NCBI GenBank assembly: GCA_008508345.1
Contig: QNGE01001037.1
Location: 106,635 to 170,634 of the forward strand
DNA: 64,000 nucleotides
Direction of reading: 5' to 3'
Source of the DNA: Paragonimus westermani
Taxonomy: Eukaryota; Platyhelminthes; Trematoda; Plagiorchiida; Troglotrematidae
Part shown: positions 1-13,000 of the stretch, one piece after another
Layout of the letters: every line of letters begins with the position of its first letter
How positions within the stretch are numbered: position 1 is the stretch's first letter
Translations under genes and position numbers: made by a program
Notes under the pieces: generated by a model
Databases searched by the model: none
What the model was told of the DNA's origin: nothing
Seen by the model: the letters and a program-made list of their open reading frames with translations, nothing else

Positions 1-988
1 AGGTTCAGTGGGGAACTAACTCACAAAGACTGTTCGGACTTGTGTTTTTAGTAGGTTTTAGGACGTGCGTTATTTCCCTCTTTAAGAAGTGTCAACATCG
101 CTGGTGCGAAAACTGGCGTGTAGGTGAACACTTGGAAGCAACGGTAGAAGATTCTCCAGTTCAGAAGTATACGGGAGGAAAAATGTAACTTAGCTCTATG
201 ATGGTCTTAGTTGTCCAACTTCCAACATCAATTTTCAAAGTGATTATGGAAAACTTTAAATTTTCAGCCGTTACTTAACGTGTTCCTTGTCAAACGATGT
301 ATGATGTCGAATGCGTGATGAATACTGCCAGTATGTCCATGCCTAAACGGATGAACTCATAGCCACCAAACTAGAACTTGTGATTTTGAGGTTAAAAATC
401 GGACTCTTTTATGAGTAAGTTAATGTGTGTCACTGTCTTACAAACAAACTACCAAATTGCGAAGTAATTAGAAGTAATTAGAATATCTGTTAGAAATCCT
501 ATTGTACTTTCACCGCCTAGCCTATCACTCTGATAGCTGAGCTGCACAATGACAGCTTTCACACCTTGGAAGTCGCCGGCTCACAAACTTCTGTAAAACA
601 TTCCATTAAAGAGTAAATGTTTCAGAGGTTCCTGTGGCTAAAGGAAGAAAGACGATTTAGAGTAGTATATAGTTTGTAGCGTGGCTGCTGACGATCCACT
701 TTACCAAGTCTTTGATACCAGTAAGGAATCCACATTGTGGTAAACAGTCATCTGACATTTATGGCGAGGGAGTGGCCACAGATGCCCATGGAATGTTGTT
801 AATCCTAACCCAAGAGTTTAAAAAATTGTAATGTATATAACAAGCAAAGAGATGAAGAGGGTGCCGAGGAATCAACGCCTATCTTTCAGTCGATGCATCC
901 TTTCTTTGAGTAGGCCATTATTCTTACTATTAAGTGATAACACCTATTACAAAATTATAAATTTTTCTACAAAACCGTTTCTTCACAG
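1..988. other. Upstream flank or intron of the NDRG gene
   Basis: I see no convincing exon here. The first recognisable NDRG exon opens at 989 in phase 0 straight after a CAG-type acceptor (cttcacag), so this stretch is probably intron with the N-terminal coding exon(s) further left. A short direct duplication (aagtaattag twice) lies near 462-482. Confidence 0.5.
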
Positions 989-1039
989 ACCGAGGTTGTA
1001 GACACCAAAGAATGCGGGAAAATTACTGTCTATATCCAG
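989..1039 (+). CDS. NDRG: NDRG exon 1 of those visible
   Basis: The exon has 51 nt, 17 codons, phase 0 at both ends. The acceptor is cttcacag and the donor is gttagt. It encodes TEVVDTKECGKITVYIQ, matching the beta strand IETLHGSVHVTLCG near the NDRG N-terminus. A 48-bp intron follows. Confidence 0.85.
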
Positions 1040-4000
1040 GTTAGTTGTTTGTCTATATTTGCAACCAACCACAACTTATTCTTTCAGGGACCTCGCAATT
1101 CGAAGGATGTCATACTGACAGTTCATGATTTGGGGTGCAACCGTACATTTTAACCTCCTTTTCATTCACCTAACATCTTCTCACATAGACAACGAAATGA
1201 TCAACTTCGTGTCCCAAGAATGTATGGAGCAGTTACTCAATCGATGTACCTGGGTACATGTTCTCATACCTGGACAAGATGATGGTGAGCAGACCCTACC
1301 GGCAGAGTAAGTGTTTATGAACAAGCTTCCGACAGGTCAACCAGAAGTTCGTTACAATAACTTACGAACGGCTTTAGGCTCATGTGAACTTGTGAACACA
1401 TAAGCTTTGACCCGTGATTGCTGAACTTATATGATATGTTCTCGCTCTTATTTCCAATTTGCTGTGCAATCTCCTTTCAGTTATAACTTCCCAACGATGC
1501 AGCAGTTAGGAGAGGCAATGGGTGAAATATGTGATGCTTTAGGGTAAGACAAAACAACATATGATGTAATGTGGATATTTGTTGTAGTTTGCAGCATGTC
1601 GTTGTGTTTGGCGAAGGTGCCGGAGCAAACATTTTGGCTAGGATGGCGGTAAGTTATCTGACTTTCGATGAATACATCAAGCAATTAAATGTCAGATGAT
1701 CAGGGAAGATTTGGTACTTGGTGCAGTTCTTATTCACTGTACTGGCACTACCGCTGGTTTTGCTGAGAATCTTCGGGATCGGGTGAGTTATTTCGTCGAA
1801 GCCTTCAACTTACTTTCCGTTTGCTAGCAGACAAACAGGTGTAGAAAGTATTGATTTTCCACTTGGTCGGAATTAATTATTGAAATGTGTTTGTGGAAAT
1901 GTAAATAATGCCTGTTTGTTCCTTCCTATCCCTTCTCAAAATAATCAGTTTTGTTAGGTGTTGGCTAGCGGGTCTTTCACATGTCCTAGTTGACGTGCTA
2001 CATTTGTTTCCACACTTACTAATTCCTCATCCGGTGCCCGACAGTCTTAACCCTACTGTTAATGGAAAAAAAGATCTGAAGGGATTCACCGCAAGCATTT
2101 TCGTATGAACTACTATTAATCGTTCCTGTAGTGGATGGCATGTAAAACAGGAATTTGAACAAAACAGTTCGAACAAAAAAATGTTAGACGGACGCATGCT
2201 CTAGTGACTCACTAGTACCAAGTTTACAATGGTATGATTCGGTTTTCCATATATCAACTCGCTGACCAATTATTTTGTCCCATAAAAAGCCAATTCGCAC
2301 CACTGTGAATTCGATACAGATTAGTTACTACGAAATTTGAGCAGTTGCCACTATTTTTTGCGTTCTCATTGCTCCGTCCAAGCTTAATTAGTTGGTAATG
2401 CCGTCGAAATTAGCTGCTCGAAATTTCAGAGCACACAATGGCACTGCTGTTCGTGATCTGACAGGTTATTATGAAATCTGTGGTTTTCAAAAACAATCTT
2501 ACCTAGTGTGAGGTTTTAGATGAGCCTCCGTAGTTGAGTAATTTGCATTTGAATGCTTACATAATTCTGGTTACGCCCATCTGCAACAGTACTCATTGGG
2601 TTAGAAGTCATAGGAAAGAAATGAACGAAATTTGAGACTGTTTAAGAGTAAGGAGTTTCGAAGGAACTGCACAAAAATTCCGCAAATTACACCTTGCAAA
2701 TCAGCCTTTTTGTCCAAACCTGACAATACCGGTGCGGTCGGTTGAGCAATGGAATTAGTGTCGAATATGGAGGAACTGCATTCGAACTACTGGATAACCG
2801 CTAACCTGTTTATTTTTGCCAACCAACAATTTGAGAGGCAAGATGTGTGGTTGACTTACGTCGCCAGTTCTTAAGTCAAGCCGCTTTCCCTTGCAGCAAA
2901 CTTGAAAGCACTATTATAGATTTATAAGGATTTTTGAATTTCTTGTTAGGTTGTCCTCACCATAGTGTCTTTCTCTGCAAATGTGTCTTCCAGAGATTGC
3001 AAAACTCCTTTGCTTTAGAGGTGTAGACGCTGCGGTGTAGGCCACTCATTTTAAGTATCTTCCAACAGCCATAACCGCACGGCTAGAATAGTGGCAATTG
3101 AAATCTATGAGCCTCTTATAAAAACTCGCATCGTCTTTCACGAAAGCAACAGTTGTACAGAAGTGATGTTCCCATGGAAGGACTGTTGCAGCCTGCACTG
3201 CATTTTTGTTGCGAAATCTTCCAACTGAAGTTTCTTTCAAACTTTTTGGAGCCAACCAAAACCATATCCCTGATCTCCAAAGTGGATAGTCATTACGGAA
3301 TTCGATATCGCCGAACACCTGTGTCCGGTGATCGTGTGGACTGTATGTGATCTGTTGGTATGAATTATTCCATACATTGATCATGAAGTATGTAAAAGCC
3401 AGCGCTCTGACAGTGACAAAAGAGCCATTTTTTATAGATTGTGATTACAGAAAATTGTTTAGTAACCAGTCGTTGGGTTTACTGAAAACTGACTGAAACT
3501 ATTTTTTCAAAGGATTTGTTTTCCATCCAACTTCAAAAATCTGACTGGTGGGCTCAAGATGGCAAACATGCTTTCGAATTACTAAACCCACAGAACCGCC
3601 TAGATTGTGTGGGGCACTTTCAACCGTTCGCCAGCCTTCAGCTTCAACCTCACTTTCATCTATCAGTCGTGCCTGTTGGTAATCCGTCTAAGGTTGTGGC
3701 TGACTCCGACAGTCTATGGCAAATTTGCAAATTTATAAATGAGTGCAGATGTACAGTCTCTTGTACAAGCTCGGTTTCAATGGTTCAGGCTGATTACATC
3801 ACAATTATATCACACTTTTACATAGGGCTCGTTAAGGGAGCAAACAGACAGCGGCTGGTTAATTAGGTCAATTGCCTCAATGTCAAGTATGTAATCGAGG
3901 CCCTTTTGAGCAATGGGTCTTGGCAGGTTTACAGACGAACAGTTGGCCAAGGTAGTTTCAAAGTCCGAACAGAACTTTGATTGTCGCACAGGTGATCAAT

Positions 4001-7000
4001 CACTATTCGCTACACGGTATGTTTCATGAATGTGCCGAGAACGTGAGTGATAGGTATACCAAGAAGAAACACAAAGCTAGCCTGACAAAGATTCATAGAA
4101 AAGAATGTTGGTCTTCAGGCGTATAGAAGCAAACTTAGTAACAAACGCAAAGTATTGTCGTTTTTCATTAAAAGAATGAAGTAGAAAACGTATATATTCG
4201 AAATCTCTCAATCAGGTCAGTACACATCTGCCACGTTGGGAAGTATTTTCAGCTAGCGACACAGATAATCGTCCACGTCCCAATCTCTTCCAGTGGCCCC
4301 ATCGCTCAATGTCTCTGGAGGTATCGTCAGAAAAGCTGGAAGGGGTATCGAGTTATTCCAGTGAAACCGTCGGAAATCAAATGAGAATAAACATTCCTGT
4401 ATGCAGTGTATCCAATCGAGCGTGAATTCAGTATTCTATTTGAGTGTGGCTTTTGGAGGTACGGCACTAATCATAGGTATCCGTTTTCAAGAAACACCAC
4501 TAGATTCGCAATTGCTTAGTTCGTCGCCTTTAATATTCTTTGCTGTGTGCAATTACGCGTGCGAATGCATCTGAGTTGTGGTAAGCAGCAACATCGTCGA
4601 GTTCAGTGTAACTGAAATTACGGTATCTCTAATCCCCAGGTTCCATACCTTCAGCTAAATGTTTAGTTTACTGAGGCTCTTCATACTTCACTAGTGTTTT
4701 CTCCGGTCCTTCTGATTAAGTTGCATTGCTTTCGTTCTGTTTTCCTTTACGACCCCTCCCTGCGCCCCCAAAAATATCCCAATTGTAGCTAATTGGATGG
4801 AAGTTGAACAATGTGGGCATGAATCCGGCGGCTGAGTCCTACCTTCTGGTCCACCGATTCGGCAGTGTGAGTACCGCGCGATCTGTTTGTATGGTGCGCG
4901 TTTTTTGTCTCAGTGACAATAAGCAACTCATGTTTAAACGCTACTACTTGCTCAGTGTGATAAGTGAGAAAAATTTAGAGTAACCACGTGCACAAAAACA
5001 TATTGCCGAGCTGTGGAATTCTATGCACACTGATCAATTGTCCACTATTCCGAAGCAAGAGGTAAACGTGTGGTGAGCATTAATTCATGGCAGAACAATA
5101 CTTCCTCAAAGTGTGACGCAAAGGTTTTACTCTCTTTCCCCATACCAGTCAAAATTTCCACTGTACATGGTATTAGTGAAATTTGCAGTTAAGGATTATA
5201 CAAACCCCATGAAAATCGTTGCCCAAAACATAGCTCAAAATGGGTGGTCGAATCTCTTCAAGATGAATAATGCTAAGTTTGTGGTTCACCAGAACAGATT
5301 TCCACTGTGTGTGTCTACGTGAATGCTGTTTCCTACCAGTTTTTCTACGCCATCTAGACGCAGTGTTTCTGAATGAACGCGTGGTTTGGATGAATGCAGA
5401 TCATCAATATCATGTTTTTCACTTTATAGTAATCTCTCAAAGTTAATAGATTTACTTTTCATCCGCAATTAGTCGGGTCATATTAAAAAACATATACAGT
5501 CATGCGAAGCAGTGGCTCTATCTTGTTTTAAAGTTCATTCGCTGATCTGCTATCACCTTGGATCTCCGGATTTACAATTATAGGATTTGCAGAGAGATTA
5601 CAGTTTAGAAGTTTAATATATTTCCGTAAACCTGCAGAATGAACAGTAGACAGAGGCTATAACCTTCACCATCACTGTAAGCACCAATACATCTGTGGTC
5701 TGCAGTGGTAAAGAATCAGGTAAGAACAGAAGTGTTATGTGGGAATAAGGAGATAACTAACCAAGAAAAATTTAACTTAATCGCAGCGTATCGAATATAT
5801 TACAAGTACTATTTAGAACACGGCTCATGAGAATGACACCAAAGTGATGGGAGTAGCTTCTGTCTGTCCTAATAATTACAATGTCCAGACTGTCTGGCCA
5901 CGAGGACTAGCTTTCTTCATAGTGAGCCTCTGCTTTATATTTTAAATCAGTGACTCTGACACAGCAGTTTTTACCAACGTGTTCCACCCAGGTTTTAAAT
6001 GAATGCTGCGCTCAGTTTAATGGCTCATTTGATTTAGCTTTAGCGGACTAACTCTAAAACGTTGATAATAGGAGAGTATAAGCAGTTTTCCCAGTGAGCA
6101 TGCAGCTCAGATAATATGTACACTATGTATCACTGCCACCACTGCAGCCCTAATCTGATATAGCCAATGGAATTGACAGCAGTTAAAATTAACTGAACAG
6201 ACTATATTCGGAAGGTGTCATTTTCAGTTACCATTTATCCCCTCGTACCGCTTGGCATTGGTCAGGTCAGACTGGTGTGGGTTCTTATCTGATGTGTCTA
6301 GTCGACTGCTGTCTAAAGAAAAGGAGAAAATTGCCTCACAACGTTCGATGAGTGCAAGTTATTTTGTTCTTGGTATCAATTTCGGTGACGTAAACGATTA
6401 CAACTTAACCGGATGGCAGACTGCATTGCAGTTCGTCCCAAATATGAAGGTGTGCGATAGAGTTTGAGACTAACTAGACGCACCAACAACTGTTTGAATG
6501 AACACTGCTCCTAAACAGCCGTGCGAATGAGCATTAGATTGACGGCTAACGGCATATTCCGAACTTCCAAACTAACATTCATACTATTGGTATTCCGTAA
6601 CCACGTGCATTTTTGGCAGTCTCACGGTTATCCCAACCGTTAATCAGTTTGGCCAGTGACACCCAATAGGCTAACTGCCTTGTAAACATAAGGTGTATGT
6701 GTCCCAACCGTCACAGAGTACTTCGGCCAGAATAAAGATGAGACAACTATTACTGGTTTGTTATCACTAATGGGTATACCTGCTGGATTGTATTACGTAT
6801 TCATTGAGTCTCTTTCCCTCAAATCGGAAAGACGAAAACAACCTCAGCAGTTATGTTTGTCAACCTTACAAACGTGCATTTAGTGTCTTTGTGGGAACAT
6901 TTCAATTGTTGTACAATAAGCGATTGATAACTGACAAAATAATAACGGGGCGTAGGCGTCCTCTGAATTCACGTAGATTATCAGTCGTTTCTACACAGAA

Positions 7001-10000
7001 GTCGTTGCAACAAGTGAGTAAAACTGGATCTACCTCATAACTTACTGTTTCCAGAAGTTGAAACTAACCACCTATATTCTTCCAGACTGTGCTCCTTCAA
7101 ATGTACGGGACTGGTCATTTTGCAACGATGAACTCGATTTGTAGTTCGTATTCGTTTTTGTCGAAAATTTGTGCTTCTATTATAAGTAATACTATTATTA
7201 TGAATGATGATACTGCTCCATTCAGCAGTCTGCCACTTTGTTTACCCTGTTAACCACATAGTGCGTACAAAATGTTGTGGTTTTGGTATGAAAATTCCTT
7301 GCTCGGTTAGCTACAAGCCAAAGTTTTTCTACGCATTCGTTGATCATTTTGAAGCAACTGGATGCAAAAATGGGTGTTCCAGAGTGATCTTAGTCGTTTG
7401 GCACAAGTGAAAGAGCACTTCTATTCTAGTGCCTGTACAGTCAATGTAATACATACCTATGAAACATGCTCAGTTATACTGTTCACTATTCTTACACACG
7501 AGAGTGAGCTCCGATAGCTCAAACATAAGCCACATTTCTAATATCGGTGTGCGCACATTGTATTTTCTGGATGAATACGCTTGTGTGCATGATACCAGTA
7601 TGGAAAACTGATCTGATCAAAGTTGGGCTAGTGAAATGCTTCTGCACAATATTACTGTACTTCTTAAATGTAAACAATACTCTAGTTTTTGGGATACGAA
7701 CATTGATAGATGCTAGCATTTCGCGTTGATTCATCAGTACCGAATAATCAGTAGCACGGAAAACTTTCAATTTAACGTCTCCAGTACTTGGATGACGTGA
7801 ACAAAGAAACGAACAACAAAAAACCTTTAATCGTCCGAGCCGAATGAAACTCATTGCAGTTAGGTCCATGGTGTCTTAAGGTTCACAATTGGTTGCTTCT
7901 TTGTATGCATCACAGGTGTGAACCGGCTCATCAAGACGGCTTCAAAAAATTCTGGGAACCAAGAGTGCCTCGTTATGAAGGTGATTGCAATTCCATGTTG
8001 CGACCGGTCGACAAGATGTGTCGTCAGATCGACAAAAATGGGGGCTTACTATTTCAAATGACTGCATTGTTAGGGTGTGAGTCCTGTTTTTGAACCCACT
8101 CAGGTATATGTTCCCTCATTCTTATGATCAATGACCTATCGGTTCTGTCTATGTAACTTCCTGCAGTTACATGAGAACTGATATTAGGTTTGTAATATTG
8201 CGCCAATACTTTGATCTCCTTTGATTACACACACAGGTAACATGAGAGTCTGATTAAGGACCCTTAATTCGGCGGTACTGTAAGCCCATTTTAACGGAGA
8301 GCCAACGGCAAGCTAATATGAAGTGTTAGCACCTACGATTGGTGGTCTTCTAACTGGCTTATTCAGATTACTGAGGGGATATAAGTGTTTTAAATAACCT
8401 AGCAGTTCACAATAATTGTGACTTGGATCCATGAGTTAACTAGCATGGGGTTTTCCCAAACCTCGTTTAACATGTATGTCTCAAAAAAAAGTTATATATA
8501 TTAGGCTATCTTGTAAATTTAAGCCTGTCGATAAAGCAGGACTACACTGTTTCAGAACGACCAATGAGGAATTGCTAATTACCACTTGCTTCCAAGTTGT
8601 TCTGAAATCATAAGTATTCAGTCGGCCATGGACAAATAGTAACGACTACATTGTTTTTCGAATAAGGATGTGTTTGAAATGATGTATTACCGTTACAACC
8701 GTGAAAAATAAAATGTGAGACAAGTGGGCTAGTTGTTAGATGATATGCGCTGACTTCAATAACATGAATAACAGATAAAAATTCTTCATTGACGTGAAGA
8801 CATTCAACACAATGTCCATTAAGAACTGGGCTTAATCGCTCATCGGGTCCCCAGGGGGCTCTATTCCGAAGTGGAATGGAGCACAATACTTCCAGCTTAG
8901 GAGAGAGTTGACCTATGCTTACTTTTGGTTGCGTAGACATTCGTGTTTTTGGTGATTCGTCATAAGATCCCTTATAGCAGCATTATATGTAAACTTTTTA
9001 TAAACGTATATTCCGTAAACAAGGGAAAAAGTATTTGTTGGTTCGAGGGACGTTACGCAGTTAATTAGTTTAACCTGTACAAAGATGCTGGGTGTGCGTT
9101 GCCACTGGTGCTAAAGTAAGAAAGGAGAAGTCTGGCACGACTGCTGTGTCCACTACACAATAGAAGAGGAAGAATTACATCCGATTTGTCAGCGGATGGT
9201 CACGGCGAACTCACTGACATCACAGTTCTGTTGAGTACATAAAGCAATTAACTGATGGATGAGAGTTGATCTAGTAATAACTACCCTGGTTAGACAGAGG
9301 CTGAACACACACAAGGACAGAGGAAAGGATTTGAAAGCCCTGGATGAGTGATTTGTTTCATTCAAATGCAAAGAGATTGTAGATGTGATTTGTTTTTGCT
9401 TGTCTGCTTCAAATAGTGCTCTTTGGAAGGTGGTCAGGTGGACAAAACGCTGTGCGGCTTTCGTAGCTTGTTCCAAAGGAAATATTTAAACACACGATTA
9501 GTCAGCAGAAACGTTATCACTAGAATGGCGACCGAGATACAGCTTAATGTCGTTCGTTATTTTGCAGAAAGATACGTGTTTGGCACCAATACTGAGTGTC
9601 GTAATAATGGTTTCATCTGCGGAATCTTGATTTTACCGGAGGTTTCTTCCACGGTAAATTTTCAGACTTTACAAAGTTGATAATGATAAATTACACGTAT
9701 ATTTTTGTTACACATTCTGGACAAAATTGGTAGGTGGTCAGACAAGAAAAAGTGGAGGTCGAAAGATGATAAGACCAGGAATAAGTGAACATGAGAGAAA
9801 ATCTGATTGGGGAAAAATATAGTCGTAGTCTGCACAGCGCTTCAGCGGGCGGTTGACAATTGTTGATTGAGAGCAAGCAGTTTGGTTTTCCCTCTACCCC
9901 AACGATGTCACACTCTTATTGCAAATCGCTTTGCATTTATTTTACCGCAGTTTATTTCTCTCTGTTACTTGCTGCGTTGAATTATCCGATTATACCGTCA

Positions 10001-13000
10001 AGAAGCCACAGGCCGGGCAAAACCGTACAACATTGTAAATAGCCAGTTAACTTAAACATCACCTTTCAGTAGTTTCTCGTAGAATTTCGTCCCCGCCTAC
10101 TTATCAATATCTTCTCATTCGTACGACTCACCTTGGACTTTGATGGTCAGGCCTTCACAAGGCATTACATCTCCAGATGTGGGCAGAAGACTTTGATGTC
10201 GTGGAGTGGGATCAAGTATAGTCTCATAAATGTGACTTTAGTTCTCAGGTGATGAGGTTTCAGAGGCTGAAGATAATCTGACCAAAGAAGGGAGCTCGGT
10301 CGATTGGCAGACGAGGTGTTCAACGTGATGTTTGCGAAGCTTACCTTTAAATTTATCTGATTAAGCGCAACTTAAATGGGTATATAAATTCTGACAAACG
10401 TTTAAAGAAGTTTTACACCTTATGGAGAGGAACTGGATACATGTTGACACTGGAAATTTACAGCGTACAACCTAACTAAGACGAGCAAACTGTGAACAAA
10501 GTAAGTAGTGATAATCATTTATCTCTAATTTGACCTTTGACTGCCAGGTCGATTGGTTGTTAGCATTTTTCGTGACAAAATTTTGAACCTCCAGAATAGC
10601 CGTTTTTAACTTAGGGTCATCAAATTGGTGCGAAGAAAGTTTCCATTTTGTGGGATAATCAAAGATAGAATCATGAATCATTTGTGGCACCTGTTCCTTC
10701 ATACCCACCTACATTGAGGTCTGAAGTTACTAATGGGTAACCAGTTCTTTGGAGATGTCATCTTCTGAAATTTAAGCACAGCGTTACTGCGTGAGGTTAA
10801 CCATGCAGAACGTGAAATTATGTCCTACTGTTCAATGCCAATCCGGTCGAGCTCTGATAATGTTAAAACAAAGTTGAAAAAACCACCGGCATTGCTAGAA
10901 ATTCAACCTCGGCGATTTCTCCCAACGTTCTAATTTTTTGCTGTGCGGTAATGACAAATGGCACTGAATTCTAGACCAACATTAGAAGTAAACCCTAGAT
11001 CACTTTCGGAAGCACCAATCTTCCATAAAGTCGTCTTGTTGGCCTGATCCAGCTGTTCGGCGATGTTCATGGTGTCGCCTTATAGGAATGAATATGTGAA
11101 CAGTTGACCCGAAGATGAAGGGAGCCGAAGTCCACAAATATAAAAACCTTTCATTTAAGGTGGCGCAACGTGGCATTTCAATCATTTGCCTACTGTGTGT
11201 AAAACTTTAGTATATTACATTCAATGAGGGGTTAGTAGTGGAGGAAAATACATAGCATTGGAATGATGAGGTTTTGCTTCACCTTTTAAGGAGCGGAGGA
11301 CGACAGTGCGTGGATTAGAGGAGTTATGTGGTTGATCGATTTTTCGTTCTGGCTTGTGCGTACGCGCAGTCTACTCCTGTTTCGGTAAGTGTTTCACAAC
11401 TCTCAGTCGGTGAAGTGCTTGTTGCACCGGAGAATGATGTTGCTTCAGTCAGTTCAAATCACTCCTGTCTGTCCTCACCAACGATACCCTTCAGCTGTCG
11501 AAAAATTTCCGTTTCCAAATCGCCGTAACAGATTGATATGTTCAGTTTTCAAAAGAGAGCCAGAAATAACTGCGTCTCTATATCTCACCTCTTGGGGAAC
11601 CTGCAGTAAAGCCCGGTGTGTCCCGACACTTCTGGATCGTTTCTGTTGTTATCCTCTTCACATATGGTTATTGTTGTTTTTCCGTTTAGTGTTACGGTTA
11701 TTTTTGTTTTCTGTGTATCAACAATCGCAATGGGTTGACGAAGCTTACATCCTGGTTGATGGTCGCTTTGCCGTAGAAAGCGCAACCTCTTTGACTGAAA
11801 TGAACCATTATGTGACCCCATTTCAAAGACGATAGACTAGAGGACGTCTTACGATGTATTAGACGGAAAAATACAATATATGGTAGGCAATTCAGGTTTG
11901 CTAGGCGATCACATCACTTTCAATAGGAAAAAGTGTCGAGTCTAATACGAGCTACTGGTTGAGTGGGGGTCGAAATAGTACTAAAAATGCGTAGCTAATA
12001 TTGATGACGAGACTTGCAACGTCAAGTTTCTATCATTCCTACTCTATCCAGGGTGCCAGCTTTAGCGACATGCTGTCATCATGAAATGACCAGTTCCGAC
12101 TCCAGAACGTCATGCTACAACTGTTCCCAATTATTGTAACAGAGACTCGGTGACAAATACTTACTGAGTACTTGTTTACAAAACAATACAAAAAAATGGC
12201 ACACAAATCAGTTTTAACGTGAGCCATATGCCTGCGGCCAGCATATCTACAAGTGTACCTGCAAGCATTGTGACGCCATTGCAGACAAGTTTACGATGAA
12301 GCACCATGTTATATGTTATGTTTCATCAAACTGTGAAATGTGAAAGCTCCGGAAAGTGACAGCTTTTGGAATGGTTAGGTATTCCTTAATGTCTGAATAG
12401 TCTACCTCCGTTAGATTGTAACTAGGGAAGGTGACTGCTTTCTGTCAATAATCCGACAGGACTGTCAAACCAGCGGTTTGATCAAGCGTTTGGCACTAAC
12501 GCTGTTTCTCAAAGCACGAAGGATTTTCACAACAGACATCGTTTAAACCGGACGTAACATATTTCGTGTAGACTTGAAGTCCTGTAATGAATTCTTCAGT
12601 TTTAGTCCAAAAATCTGACGTGCGAATAAAAGCATCAAGTTGCCAGTTAAAAGAAGGTGGAACAAACTAAATTGTCATAAGAACTGTACTATACAGAACA
12701 GAATGAACAGTTTTACTACATCTGCGCAAATCATTACTCGAATGGTAATCTAGTTCCGTGTTGAATAAACCCATTCAAAACACCTAAAGTTCTGATGTTT
12801 ATACGTTGTACACGATTTGCTACTGATTGCAGCTTTTAAAGTCTCGTAGAATTTTCAGTCGGTTCCTTTCGAATTGAAACACTGTTCTCGAGTTTTCGCC
12901 TTGTTAGAGCACGTCAGTGGTGCCTATTTTTCTCAAGACAAGTGCTATAACTCCGGCCACCCTTCCAGGAGTCAACCGCGTTCACAACTGTGTTATTGAC

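Noticed and set aside
6252..6467. Longer open frame running past exon 7
   Set aside because: The extension past 6389 is simply intron read-through; the exon is bounded by acceptor cattttcag and donor gtaaac with matching phases.
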